From the NCBI GenBank assembly GCA_937952235.1, contig CALFZM010000282.1, forward strand, positions 18,017 to 82,016: a DNA stretch of 64,000 bases, given 5' to 3'. Positions 16,210-28,070 of this stretch are shown piece after piece (positions within the stretch are counted from its first letter, which is position 1; every line of letters begins with the position of its first letter). The position numbers were made by a program, and so were the translations under genes. The stretch comes from an uncultured Opitutia bacterium (GTDB taxonomy: Bacteria > Verrucomicrobiota > Verrucomicrobiia > Opitutales > Opitutaceae). Under the pieces are notes generated by a model. That model was not told the DNA's origin. It worked only from the letters and a program-made list of their open reading frames with translations, and ran no database searches.

Positions 16210-18110
16210 ACGCCGGGAGCTTCGCCGCGTTCGCCGGAGCCTGGCTGCTCGGCATCCTGCTGGTGGACGCGTTACGCGGTCCCGGCCCGCGGGCCCGGGG
16301 CGACCGCTTGCTCGTGCTCTCGGCCGGCCTGCTGCTCGGGCTGGCCCTGTCGGGCACGCTCTTCTTCGGGGCGAGCTTGCTCAGTCCCCGCCCCGCCCTC
16401 GCCGCCGGCGCCGGCGAGCTGGCCCTGGGACTGATGCTCGGCTGGCGTCGGTGGCGGCGCCCGGGCCCGGTTACCCGTCCGGCCACGGGCCGGGCCGGCT
16501 CCTCCTGGCTGCGCTGGCTGTTCGCCTCGCTGCTGGCCCAGGCGCTCGTGGTCGCGGTGGTGTGCGGCTGGCGCGCGTATCGGGCGGAGCCGTACGGCGG
16601 CTGGGATGCCTGGGCCATCTGGAATTTCCACGCGCGCGCGATGGGTCAGGCGGGCATGGCGTGGCCGGCCCTGCTGGCGGAGCCGGCGCTGAGCTGGACG
16701 CATCCCGATTATCCCCGGCTGGTGGCGTCGGCGGTGGCCCGGCTCTGGGCGTGGGGCGGAAGCGAGGCGCCGGCGGCGTCGGCCCTCGTCTCCAGCGCGC
16801 TGGCCGCGGGAGGGGCGGGGGTGCTGCTGGCGGTGGCGGCCAGGGTGCGTGGCTGGACGCTTGCCTGCGCGGCCGCGCTCGCGCTCGTCGGCACGCCGTT
16901 CTTCATCACCTTCGCGCCCAACCAGCATGCGGACCTGCCGCTCGCGTCGTACCTGCTGGCTTCCGTGGGTTTCCTTCTCGCCGGGACCGGCGGCGCCGCC
17001 CCTCTCCGCGGCAGCCTGTTTCTCGCGGGGCTGTCGGCTGGCATGGCGGGGTGGACGAAGAACGAGGGCCTGCTGTTCTCGCTGCTATTCGCCGTGCTCG
17101 GGGGAATGGCGGTCGGACGCCGGCATGGCCGGGCGGCCTGTGGCGCGCTGGCTCTCGGCCTCGTCGCGGGCCTCGCGCCCGTGACCGTGTTCAAGCTCAC
17201 GCTCGCGCCGGGCAACGACCTGCTCTCGGCCCCGCTGGGCCCGCGGCTGGCGGGCGTGTTCGACGCGGCTCGGCATCGCACCATCCTGGCGGCGCTCGGC
17301 CGCGACCTGGCCGGTTTCGGCGAATGGCGCTGGCCGCCGTACGTCGCGCTCGCCCTGCCGTTCCTGGCCTGGGGGCGGCGTCGCCGGCTGGAAGGGACCG
17401 AGCGCACGGTGGGCCCGCTGACCGGCCTCATGCTGGCCGGATACTATGTCGTTTACCTCCTCTCCCCGCAGGACCTCGGCTGGCATCTCAACACCTCCCT
17501 CGTCCGGCTGCTGCTGCAACTCTGGCCGCTGGCAATCCTGGGCTGGGTGCTGGCCGTGCCGGCGGTGGACGCATCCGAGGCCGCGCCGGTCCCGACCGGG
17601 TCGGTCGGGATGCCGGTGCGGACGGAGCGGCTGCTGGGCGCCGGGCTGGTGCTGGTGAACCTGGGCGTGGCGCTGGCGCTCGGCACCGCCCTGGCGCGCC
17701 AGCCGGCGGCGCGCGAAGTCGCGCTCGGCCGTGGCGCCGCCGCTGGCGTGACGGTGGCGCTCGGCGAAGGCTGGCACGCACCCGAGCGGCACGACCGCGA
17801 CCGCTGGGCGTGGAGCAGCGGCCCGGCGACGCTGTGGGTCTACGCGGCGCAGCGGCCGGGTGCGGCCGTGACGTTGCGCTTTGGGCTGCGGTCGTCCGGT
17901 CGCCGGATCGTGACCGTGACGCAGGATGGGACCTTGCGCTGGCGCGGCGAGGTGGCGGGGGAGCTGGTGCGTGTGGAGTTGCCAGGATTGTCATGGCCCG
18001 GGGGCGTGCTGCCGCTCGCATTCACGACGGACGAGCCGGGCGTCGCCGAGGCGCCCGGCGACGGCGGGCGTGTGCTGGCGTTCGCCCTTTTCAACGTCGA
18101 GGTGCGGTGA
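16206..18110 (+). CDS. Polytopic membrane protein, GT-C glycosyltransferase-like, with C-terminal beta domain
   Basis: The protein has 634 residues and about 12 hydrophobic segments. An extracytoplasmic motif GGWDAWAIWNFHARAM and later WTHPDYPRL resemble the acidic loop-1 region of GT-C or ArnT/PMT-like transferases that use polyprenyl-phosphate sugars. From about residue 510 it carries a soluble domain (GEGWHAPERHDRDRWAWSSG, then LRWRGEVAG, then LAFALFNVEVR) homologous to the C-terminus of the first gene in this operon. It may act in envelope glycan or protein glycosylation. The donor and acceptor are unknown. Confidence 0.75.
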   Translation: MNAGSFAAFAGAWLLGILLVDALRGPGPRARGDRLLVLSAGLLLGLALSGTLFFGASLLSPRPALAAGAGELALGLMLGWRRWRRPGPVTRPATGRAGSSWLRWLFASLLAQALVVAVVCGWRAYRAEPYGGWDAWAIWNFHARAMGQAGMAWPALLAEPALSWTHPDYPRLVASAVARLWAWGGSEAPAASALVSSALAAGGAGVLLAVAARVRGWTLACAAALALVGTPFFITFAPNQHADLPLASYLLASVGFLLAGTGGAAPLRGSLFLAGLSAGMAGWTKNEGLLFSLLFAVLGGMAVGRRHGRAACGALALGLVAGLAPVTVFKLTLAPGNDLLSAPLGPRLAGVFDAARHRTILAALGRDLAGFGEWRWPPYVALALPFLAWGRRRRLEGTERTVGPLTGLMLAGYYVVYLLSPQDLGWHLNTSLVRLLLQLWPLAILGWVLAVPAVDASEAAPVPTGSVGMPVRTERLLGAGLVLVNLGVALALGTALARQPAAREVALGRGAAAGVTVALGEGWHAPERHDRDRWAWSSGPATLWVYAAQRPGAAVTLRFGLRSSGRRIVTVTQDGTLRWRGEVAGELVRVELPGLSWPGGVLPLAFTTDEPGVAEAPGDGGRVLAFALFNVEVR

Positions 18111-18184
18111 GGCCCATTCGCGGCGTGCCACGTTCGCTCAGCGGGAACGCTGAGAGCGCCTCAAGCAAAAGGTAGCCGATCAGG

Positions 18185-18275
18185 GCGGGATCCGAAACGC
18201 AAAGACGCGAAGGAGAGCAAAGACTCGCGAAGGAAAACGTGGCGAAACTTCGCGTTCCTTTGCGACTGTGCGTTT
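18185..18275 (+). repeat. Second dispersed repeat (GCAAAGACGCGAAG family), copy 2, with inverted partner
   Basis: Bases 18185-18227 nearly match 7816-7858. The element continues to an inverted arm ending CTTTGCGACTGTGCGTTT at 18275, so 18195-18275 is an imperfect palindrome of about 80 bp. Motifs of this kind are widespread intergenic repeats in several bacterial phyla. It precedes copy 4 of the double-hairpin repeat by 53 bp. Confidence 0.72.
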
Positions 18276-18328
18276 AGGTTTGGGCTACAGAACCATTGAA
18301 TCTGCCATAGCCGGGCTCATGCCGTCGC

Positions 18329-18404
18329 GGTGGAGCCGCCTGTCCCCAGTCGGCTGGCATGCGACGGACCGGTTCATAGCGGCTTGAGGACAAGCCGCTC
18401 CACC
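18329..18404 (+). repeat. Dispersed double-hairpin palindromic repeat, copy 4
   Basis: This copy is 76 bp. The first hairpin is AGCCGCCTG against CAGTCGGCT, with one mismatch. The second is AGCGGCTTG against CAAGCCGCT, perfect. The central segment contains GGACCGGT. The orientation matches copies 2 and 5, and it lies in a convergent gap. Confidence 0.85.
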
Positions 18405-18457
18405 CTTCAGGCGGCCAAGCTCAGGGCTGATCTGAAGACCGACTGGATCGTGCCGGC

Positions 18458-19537
18458 TCAGCGCGCGGGCAGTTCGAACCAGAAGACGCTGCCGCGCCCG
18501 TCGGGAAACTCGGCGCCGACGCGGCCGGATTGCGTCTCGATCAGGTGTTTCACGATGGCGAGCCCGAGGCCGTTGCTTTCCTCGCCGCCCGTCGGCCGCG
18601 GCGAGAGGCGGGCGTGCTCCTGGAAGAGCTGACCGCGTTCCGCGGCGGGCACGCCCGGACCCGTGTCCTGGACCTCGACGCGGATGTGGTCTTCCACGAG
18701 CCGCGTGCGCAGCGTCACGCTGCCTTCGTGCGGCGTGAACTTGAGCGCGTTGGTGGTGAGATTGGTGAAGGCCTGATAGGTCAGCATCGCGTCGCAGCGG
18801 GCGGACGGCAGGCCCTCGGCCAGCTCGGTGACGAGCGCGATCCGCTTGCGCTCCGCGGCCGCGCCGTGCTGGCGCACGATCGCCTGGCCGAGCACGTTGA
18901 GGTCGACGCGGCCGCCCGCGGCGCCGCCGGTCGTCGGCATCCGCAGGTCGAGGAACGTGTCGATGATCCGGCGCATCTGGGCCGCGGACTCGGAAATGTT
19001 GTCGAGCGCCCGTCCGAGGGCGGGACCCGCGGTGGCGGCGGCGGTCTGGCGGCGCGCGAGATCGGCCGCCATGAGGATGAGGAAAAGCGGATTGCGCAGG
19101 TCATGGCCGGCCATCCGCATGAAGCGCTCCTTGAGCGCGAGCTGGGACTCGAGTTCGCGCCGGAGGCGGCGGAGCGTGAGGTGGGTGCGGACGCGTGCGA
19201 GTGCCTCCTCGTGCGCGATCGGCTTGGCCAGGTAGTCGACGCCGCCGGCGGCAAACGCCTTCACCTTGTCCGAGGTCTCGTGCAGCGCCGTCATGAACAG
19301 CACGGGAATGTCGCGCGTCTTCGCGCGTTCCTTCAGCCGGCGGCACGTCTCGAAACCGTCGATTCCCGGCATCATCACGTCGAGGAGGATGAGGTCCGGC
19401 TGCGACTGGGCCGTCTGGGCGAGCGCCTCCTCCCCGTCCTCCGCGACCATGAGCCGGTAGCCGGCGCCGCCCAGCGTTTCGACCAGGACGCCCAGGTTGG
19501 CGGGCGTGTCGTCGACGATGAGGATGGTTTCGGGCAT
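18458..19537 (-). CDS. Receiver-histidine kinase (REC-HisKA-HATPase), soluble
   Basis: The protein has 359 residues from the ATG at 19537. An N-terminal receiver (ILIVDDTPANLGVL, LILLDVMMPGIDG, MTALHE, LAKPI) is joined to a HisKA domain with RMAGHDLRNPLFL and a HATPase domain (NALKFTP, DTGPGVP, GLGLAIVKHL). There is no membrane segment. The receiver at the N-terminus suggests it is itself a relay target, plausibly of the large kinase encoded 50 bp upstream in the same operon. The frame is open further upstream, but the codon pattern there is not convincing. Confidence 0.92.
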   Translation of the reverse strand: MPETILIVDDTPANLGVLVETLGGAGYRLMVAEDGEEALAQTAQSQPDLILLDVMMPGIDGFETCRRLKERAKTRDIPVLFMTALHETSDKVKAFAAGGVDYLAKPIAHEEALARVRTHLTLRRLRRELESQLALKERFMRMAGHDLRNPLFLILMAADLARRQTAAATAGPALGRALDNISESAAQMRRIIDTFLDLRMPTTGGAAGGRVDLNVLGQAIVRQHGAAAERKRIALVTELAEGLPSARCDAMLTYQAFTNLTTNALKFTPHEGSVTLRTRLVEDHIRVEVQDTGPGVPAAERGQLFQEHARLSPRPTGGEESNGLGLAIVKHLIETQSGRVGAEFPDGRGSVFWFELPAR

Positions 19538-19587
19538 GGCCGGCGGTATTGGTTTCGTGAATGCGCAGTCGGTCGCGGCGTCCGGCC

Positions 19588-23316
<3,729 letters not shown>

Positions 23317-23326
23317 AAGGGCGGCG

Positions 23327-23527
23327 TCAGCTGACGGAGGCGCCGGCGCCGGACGGCGCAGCGGGTCGTTCCGCCGCCTGCGCGCTGACCGAGAACGCCA
23401 CGAGCAGCGCGCCGATGGCGGCCACCGTGCGGCGCGCGCCGGGCGTCAGTCCGGCGGCGGGCCGGGGGAAGATCGCGCCGCGCCCGAGCCGGCGGGTGCG
23501 GAGCGGCGGAAGCAGGGCGCGGGTCAT
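23327..23527 (-). CDS. Very small membrane or exported protein, unknown
   Basis: The protein has 66 residues from the ATG at 23527. It has an Arg-rich start and one hydrophobic stretch, VAAIGALLVAFSVSAQAA, followed by a short Ala/Ser tail, so it may be an exported peptide or a single-pass protein. The stop is 10 bp before the GTG of the large kinase, which supports co-transcription. No family is recognised. Confidence 0.5.
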   Translation of the reverse strand: MTRALLPPLRTRRLGRGAIFPRPAAGLTPGARRTVAAIGALLVAFSVSAQAAERPAAPSGAGASVS

Positions 23528-23544
23528 GGGCGGCGGACGGGCGC

Positions 23545-23778
23545 TCAGGCCGCCAGCGGGTGATTCTCGCCGCGGGAGGGCGGACGCGTGCCCGAGGCAT
23601 CGGGCCGGGGCGCGAGCCGCGGCAGCCGCACGCGCCGCCGGCGCTGCACGTAGTCGAGATGGACGATGGCGCCAAGGGCGGCGGTGAAGAGCAGCGTGCC
23701 GGAGGCGGCGACGCTGAAGGGAAGGGCGGCGGCCGCGGCGAGGGCGGCGACGAGGGCGGGAACAGGGAGCGAGTTCAT
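23545..23778 (-). CDS. Small two-segment membrane protein, unknown
   Basis: The protein has 77 residues from the ATG at 23778. Two hydrophobic stretches (LVAALAAAAALPFSVAA and TLLFTAALGAIVHLDYV) are followed by a basic tail with RRRRVRLPR. It is 17 bp upstream of the next small ORF and looks like the promoter-proximal gene of the kinase operon. The function is unknown. An upstream in-frame ATG would add 13 residues. Confidence 0.6.
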   Translation of the reverse strand: MNSLPVPALVAALAAAAALPFSVAASGTLLFTAALGAIVHLDYVQRRRRVRLPRLAPRPDASGTRPPSRGENHPLAA

Positions 23779-23914
23779 GCGGACCATGCGGATTGAGTTG
23801 AGCGGCGATGATGCCACGCCGCGCGGGCGCGCACCATGGGCCGGCGGGACTGGGCCGATCGGCCCGGGGTGCCGTGGCTTTACTTCGAGGCCGCCACCCG
23901 CACGCTTCGCCCGT

Positions 23915-24541
23915 GTGAAACGGATTCTCGTGATCGACGACGACGCCCGGCTGCGCGAGCATTACCGGGAGCTGCTCAAGCTCGACGGCTACGACGTGAT
24001 GGAGGCGCGCAACGGGCGCGAGGGCGTCGAGCGGGCGCGCAAGGATGCCCCCGATCTCGTGCTTTGCGACATCACCATGCCCGAGATGAACGGCCACCGC
24101 GTGCTGGAGACGCTGCGCGCCGAGCCGCGCCTGGCGCACGTGCCCTTCGTGTTCCTGACCGGCTGGAGCGAACAGGAGGATATCCGCACCGGCATGAACC
24201 TCGGCGCCGACGATTATCTCACCAAGCCGGTCGAGCCCGCCGAGCTGCTGTCCTCGATCCGCGCCCGGCTGCGGCGCGCCGAGCTGGCCGCCGCCGCGCC
24301 CGGCCGGAGGGCCCAGCGCGCGGGCGAAGCCCAGCCGTCCGAACTCGAGTCGCTCGGCCTCACGCCACGCGAGGCGGAGGTGCTGTTCTGGGTCTCGCGC
24401 GGCAAGACCAACGACGAGATCGCCACCGTCCTCGGCATCGGCCTCACCACGGTGAAGAAGCACCTCGAGAGCACGTATTCGAAACTTGGAGTCGAGAACC
24501 GCACCACCGCCGCCGCCATGGCGCTGGAGCACCTCGGCTGA
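23915..24541 (+). CDS. LuxR/NarL-type response regulator
   Basis: The protein has 208 residues from the GTG at 23915, chosen because the receiver begins immediately (VKRILVIDDDARLREHY). The receiver has LVLCDITMPEMNG with the acceptor Asp, FLTGWSE and LTKPVEPAELL. The C-terminal HTH reads LTPREAEVLFWVSRGKTNDE and then GIGLTTVKKHLESTYSKLGV. It is divergent from the kinase operon with 136 bp between starts, so it is a candidate output regulator for those kinases. Confidence 0.9.
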   Translation: MKRILVIDDDARLREHYRELLKLDGYDVMEARNGREGVERARKDAPDLVLCDITMPEMNGHRVLETLRAEPRLAHVPFVFLTGWSEQEDIRTGMNLGADDYLTKPVEPAELLSSIRARLRRAELAAAAPGRRAQRAGEAQPSELESLGLTPREAEVLFWVSRGKTNDEIATVLGIGLTTVKKHLESTYSKLGVENRTTAAAMALEHLG

Positions 24542-24620
24542 CGGGCCCACCTCCTTCGGGTCATCTTTCCCGGCTTGCCGGCGGCGGGCCGACGGGGCCG
24601 ACTGGGCGCCTCGTCTCCCC

Positions 24621-25307
24621 ATGAAGCTCACCCTGTTCTCCACCCTCGCCACCCTCGCCGCCCTTGCGTTCGCCCCCTTTGGCTCCGGAGCGGAGCGCAC
24701 CCCGGAACCCTCCATCGGCTGGGTCTCTCTCTTCAATGGCCGCGACCTCGCGAACTGGGTGAAGGTCGGCAGCGAAAAGTGGGAGGTCGAGCAGGGCGCG
24801 ATCCACGGCCAGGGCGTCACCGGCCAGTACGGCTACCTGCGCACGGAGAGGAAGTATCGCGATTTCCATCTCTCGCTCCGGTTCAAGTGCGATGCCGACG
24901 GGAACAGCGGCGTCTTCTACCACGCGGACTTCGCGCCGAATTCCGTCAGCATCACCCAGGGGATCCAGGTCGAGATCGACCGCACGATCGGCAAGCACAC
25001 CGGCGGACTCTACGGCGACGGCCGCCGCTGGATCGCCTGGCCCGCGCCGGAGCACGAGACGGTCATCCGGCCCCACGACTGGAACGACCTCCTGATCAAG
25101 GTGGAGGGCAACCGCACCGTGGTGCGACTCAACGGCGTCGTCGTGCTCGATTTCACCGACCCCGCGCCGAAGTCCTTCGACGGCTACATCGCGCTCCAGC
25201 TCCACTCGGGCACGCTCGGCAACATGTGGTTCAAGGACATCTTCGTGCGCAGTCTAGACCAGGACCGCGCGCCCGCGCCGGCGCCCGCGGCGACGAAGAA
25301 GAAATGA
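24621..25307 (+). CDS. DUF1080 (3-keto-disaccharide hydrolase-like) exported protein
   Basis: The protein has 228 residues with a signal peptide ending near SGAERT. The core (SLFNGRDLANW, YGYLRTERKYRDFHLSLRF, NSGVFYH, GIQVEID, WNDLLIKVEGNRTVVRLNG) is typical of DUF1080 concanavalin-like jelly rolls, which include 3-keto-disaccharide hydrolases. A second DUF1080 gene lies at 31583-32305. It converges on the M28 peptidase with 44 bp between stops. Confidence 0.88.
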   Translation: MKLTLFSTLATLAALAFAPFGSGAERTPEPSIGWVSLFNGRDLANWVKVGSEKWEVEQGAIHGQGVTGQYGYLRTERKYRDFHLSLRFKCDADGNSGVFYHADFAPNSVSITQGIQVEIDRTIGKHTGGLYGDGRRWIAWPAPEHETVIRPHDWNDLLIKVEGNRTVVRLNGVVVLDFTDPAPKSFDGYIALQLHSGTLGNMWFKDIFVRSLDQDRAPAPAPAATKKK

Positions 25308-25351
25308 CGCCGGCCGCCGGGCCCCGAGCCCCGCGGCGGGCTTGAACCCGC

Positions 25352-26992
25352 CTAGCGTTGCGGCCGGTCGGTCTCCGACCCGAACCGCGTGCCGAAGAAA
25401 TCGCCGGGGTTCCACTGCGGCGGCTGCGGGTCCTCGGCGACGCGGCGCGTGACATCGGCGGCCAGCCGAGCCAGCGCCGCGGCGGACGGCCAGTCGATCG
25501 GCTGCGAAAGGTCGTCGGACGGCTGGTGGTACCGGTTCTTCCGGAAATCCGCCTCCAGCGCCTCGATGTCCGGCCCGCCGGGCGCACCGCGGTGTCCGCT
25601 TTTCAGATACAATGCCGGCACGCCCGTGCGCACGAAGGCGTACTGGTCGCTGCGGACAAAGATCACTTCCTCGGGCTTCGGGTCGTCGCTCACCGAGAAG
25701 CCCTGGTGGGCGGCAGCGGCGGCGAGCACGCGGCCCAGCGACGAGTGGGCGGCCCCGAAGCCGATCACGTCGCGCACGGGGGCGAGGAGCACGGGCATGT
25801 CCAGGTTGAGATTGGCGGCGAACCGCCGCACGCGCGCCGGCGGGTGGCGGGAGAGATGATACGCGCCGAGCAGGCCCTTCTCCTCCGCCGTCAGCGCGGC
25901 GATCAGCACCGGACGCCGCAGGCGGGGGCCGGTGGCGATCTCCTCCGCGACCGCCAGCACGATCGCGGTGCCGACGGCGTTGTCCAGGGCGCCGTTGTAG
26001 ATCGTGTCGCCTTTCACCGCCTGGCCGATGCCGAGGTGGTCGAGGTGGCAGGTGAGCACCAGCGGATCGCGGGCAAGCGCGGGATCGGTGCCCGGCAGCC
26101 ACCCCAGGACGTTCGCGCTCGTCGTATCGCCGACCTCGGCCCGGCCCGCCAGCGTCACCTCGAGGTCCAGCGCGAACGCCTGCGGCTCGCCGCGCTCCGA
26201 GGCGGCGAACACCGCCGCGATCCCGGGCGTGCCGGCGCCGAAGAACGCCTCGGCGGCCGCGCGGCTCACGCTGGCCGACGCCCGCAGTTCGGGAAACGCC
26301 TCGAACAGCGAACCGTCGGGCTCGATCAGTCGCATGGTCGGAAACCGGCCGCGGCTCACCTGGATCGCCCACGGCGTGCGTCGCTCCTCGGCCGGGGTCT
26401 CCAGCGAGATGACGCCCACCGCGCCGCGCGCGGCGAGTTCGGCGCTCTTGCTGCGGGAATAATGGGCGCGGGCGGTCGACGGCAGCTTCGTCGGCGAACC
26501 CGCCAGGATCACGGCGATCTTGCCGCGGACGTCGACGCCTCCCGCGAAATCGTCGTAGCCGAATTCCGGCGCCGAGATGCCGAAGCCGACGAACACGGCC
26601 GGCGCGGTGACCTCCGCGGCGGTGGCGCCGGCGGCCGGGCGCACGATGGTCTCGTTGACGTTGGCGAGCGTGCGCTCGGTGCCGCCGCGCCGCAGCACGA
26701 GCCGGCCGGCGTCGCGGTCGAGCCGCGACTCGCGCAGCCGGATCGGCTGGAGGTAGCCGTCGATGCCCGCGGACTCGAAGCCGAGCCGGTAGAATTGCGC
26801 CGACACGTAGGCCATGGCCAGCGCGTGGCCGCGGGTGCCGGCGGCGCGACCCTCGAGCAGGTCGTCGGCCAGGAAGGTCGTGTGCGCACGGATACGACGC
26901 TCGCGCAGGACATCGGCGTCGTCGGCGTGCAGAGGCGTGGCGGCGAGGAGAAGCCCGCCGAGAGCGAGGAGGGCAGGAAGGGGCGTCCGCAT
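25352..26992 (-). CDS. M28-family zinc aminopeptidase, exported
   Basis: The protein has 546 residues from the ATG at 26992, which begins a clear signal peptide (MRTPLPALLALGGLLLAATPLHA). A protease-associated domain lies in the middle. The metal site is complete: TCHLDHLG, YNGALDNAVGT, AEEKGLLG, NLNLDMP and YHQPSDDL. Family members remove N-terminal residues from peptides in the periplasm or outside the cell. In-frame ATGs further upstream lack signal-peptide character. Confidence 0.9.
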   Translation of the reverse strand: MRTPLPALLALGGLLLAATPLHADDADVLRERRIRAHTTFLADDLLEGRAAGTRGHALAMAYVSAQFYRLGFESAGIDGYLQPIRLRESRLDRDAGRLVLRRGGTERTLANVNETIVRPAAGATAAEVTAPAVFVGFGISAPEFGYDDFAGGVDVRGKIAVILAGSPTKLPSTARAHYSRSKSAELAARGAVGVISLETPAEERRTPWAIQVSRGRFPTMRLIEPDGSLFEAFPELRASASVSRAAAEAFFGAGTPGIAAVFAASERGEPQAFALDLEVTLAGRAEVGDTTSANVLGWLPGTDPALARDPLVLTCHLDHLGIGQAVKGDTIYNGALDNAVGTAIVLAVAEEIATGPRLRRPVLIAALTAEEKGLLGAYHLSRHPPARVRRFAANLNLDMPVLLAPVRDVIGFGAAHSSLGRVLAAAAAHQGFSVSDDPKPEEVIFVRSDQYAFVRTGVPALYLKSGHRGAPGGPDIEALEADFRKNRYHQPSDDLSQPIDWPSAAALARLAADVTRRVAEDPQPPQWNPGDFFGTRFGSETDRPQR

Positions 26993-27052
26993 CGGTCGAC
27001 GAAAACAGGGCCGGGGCGCAGCGGCAAGTAATCGGAGAAATCTCGCGAGAAG

Positions 27053-27103
27053 GCGCCGAGGCGCGGAGAAAGACATCCGCGGCGTTTCCCTGCGCCTCCG
27101 CGC
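27053..27103. repeat. Intergenic inverted repeat (GCGCGGAG type)
   Basis: The arms 27053-27071 (GCGCCGAGGCGCGGAGAAA) and 27085-27103 are near-perfect reverse complements across a 13-bp loop. A short perfect palindrome TCTCGCGAGA lies just before it. The motif resembles a common intergenic repeat with GGCGCGGAG cores. It sits between two co-directional minus-strand genes. Confidence 0.6.
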
Positions 27104-27132
27104 GATTCTGCCGTTCCTCCGGCCGCGCCGGC

Positions 27133-28059
27133 TCACGCTGCGGGAGCAGCCGGCGGCGCGAGCAGCCGGTCGCACAGCGCGATCAACCGTGCCCGCAGCG
27201 GTTCGCCGCGGGTGGCGAAGCCGCGCTGGTGCTCTTCGTACTCCGCCCGGCCCGCGGCGGTTTCGATCGCGATAGGCGCGAACCCGAGGGCGCGCAGGTC
27301 GTAGGGGCTCGCGCGCATGTCGACCTCACGGATGTCGCGCGCGAGTTCGAAGCAGTCCGAGATCAGCTCCGCCGGCGTGTACGGCGCGAGTTTGAACGCC
27401 CATTTGTACAGGTCCATGTTGGCGTGCAGGCAGCCGCGCTGCTCGAGCTGGGCGACATCGGTTCGCGTCGGTTGCAGGCGGTTCAACGGCCGGGCGGGGG
27501 CGGTGAAAAAGCGAAACGCATCGAAGTGCGAACACGCGAGAGTCGACGCCTCGACGATGCGGGCGAGTTCCCCGGCAGGATGGCGCAGCGGCCAGGCGTG
27601 ATGACGAAGTTCCTCCGGCGTCTGCCGGTAGACCATCGCCCATTCGTGCAGCCCGTGGCAGCCGAAAAACGCCGGCCGCGACTGCATCCCCCGGAGCAGG
27701 CCGCGCAACCACCCGACGAATTCGCGGCGCGCGGTCGGAAGCGAAGCCGGATCGAGTCGCACGACCCGCGTTCCGTCGGCCTCGATGGCGGCGCGGTACT
27801 CCGGCCAGCGGAGGAAGGGAGCGGCGCTTTCGCCGGCGAGGCCGAGATCCGGTCCCGGGTGCCAGCGACGCAGCCAGGCAGGGCGAAACGCGTAGTACGT
27901 GAACAGGAAGTCGTAGACCGGGTGCTTTTCCCCGCGGGCGACCCGCGCCTGATGCGGATCGGTCCACGCGCGAACGCGCGCCTCGTGCGCCGCCTGCCGC
28001 GCGTGCCACTCCGCCTCCGGCAGGAGCGCGAGCGGAAGGTTCGCGACGGGTGCAGGCAT
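27133..28059 (-). CDS. Conserved protein commonly labelled 3-methyladenine DNA glycosylase
   Basis: The protein has 308 residues. It matches a family best known from actinobacteria by long conserved blocks: GEKHPVYDFLFTYYAFRPAW, FGCHGLHEWAMVYR, CSHFDAFRFFTAPARPLN, LHANMDLYKWAFKL and DIREVDMRASPYDL. The glycosylase label is widespread, but I see no helix-hairpin-helix or other DNA-glycosylase motif, so the function is open. Invariant His, Cys and Asp residues suggest an enzyme. It follows the N-formylglutamate-amidohydrolase-like gene by 11 bp. Confidence 0.8.
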   Translation of the reverse strand: MPAPVANLPLALLPEAEWHARQAAHEARVRAWTDPHQARVARGEKHPVYDFLFTYYAFRPAWLRRWHPGPDLGLAGESAAPFLRWPEYRAAIEADGTRVVRLDPASLPTARREFVGWLRGLLRGMQSRPAFFGCHGLHEWAMVYRQTPEELRHHAWPLRHPAGELARIVEASTLACSHFDAFRFFTAPARPLNRLQPTRTDVAQLEQRGCLHANMDLYKWAFKLAPYTPAELISDCFELARDIREVDMRASPYDLRALGFAPIAIETAAGRAEYEEHQRGFATRGEPLRARLIALCDRLLAPPAAPAA

Positions 28060-28070
28060 GGCGGGCGGGC

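Larger units (their letters stand above)
18111..18457. other. Convergent intergenic region of 347 bp filled with repeats
   Basis: No gene is present. The gap between the GT-C-like operon and the receiver-kinase gene holds a GCAAAGACGCGAAG-family inverted repeat (18185-18275) and copy 4 of the double-hairpin repeat (18329-18404). The remainder shows nothing recognisable. Confidence 0.75.
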
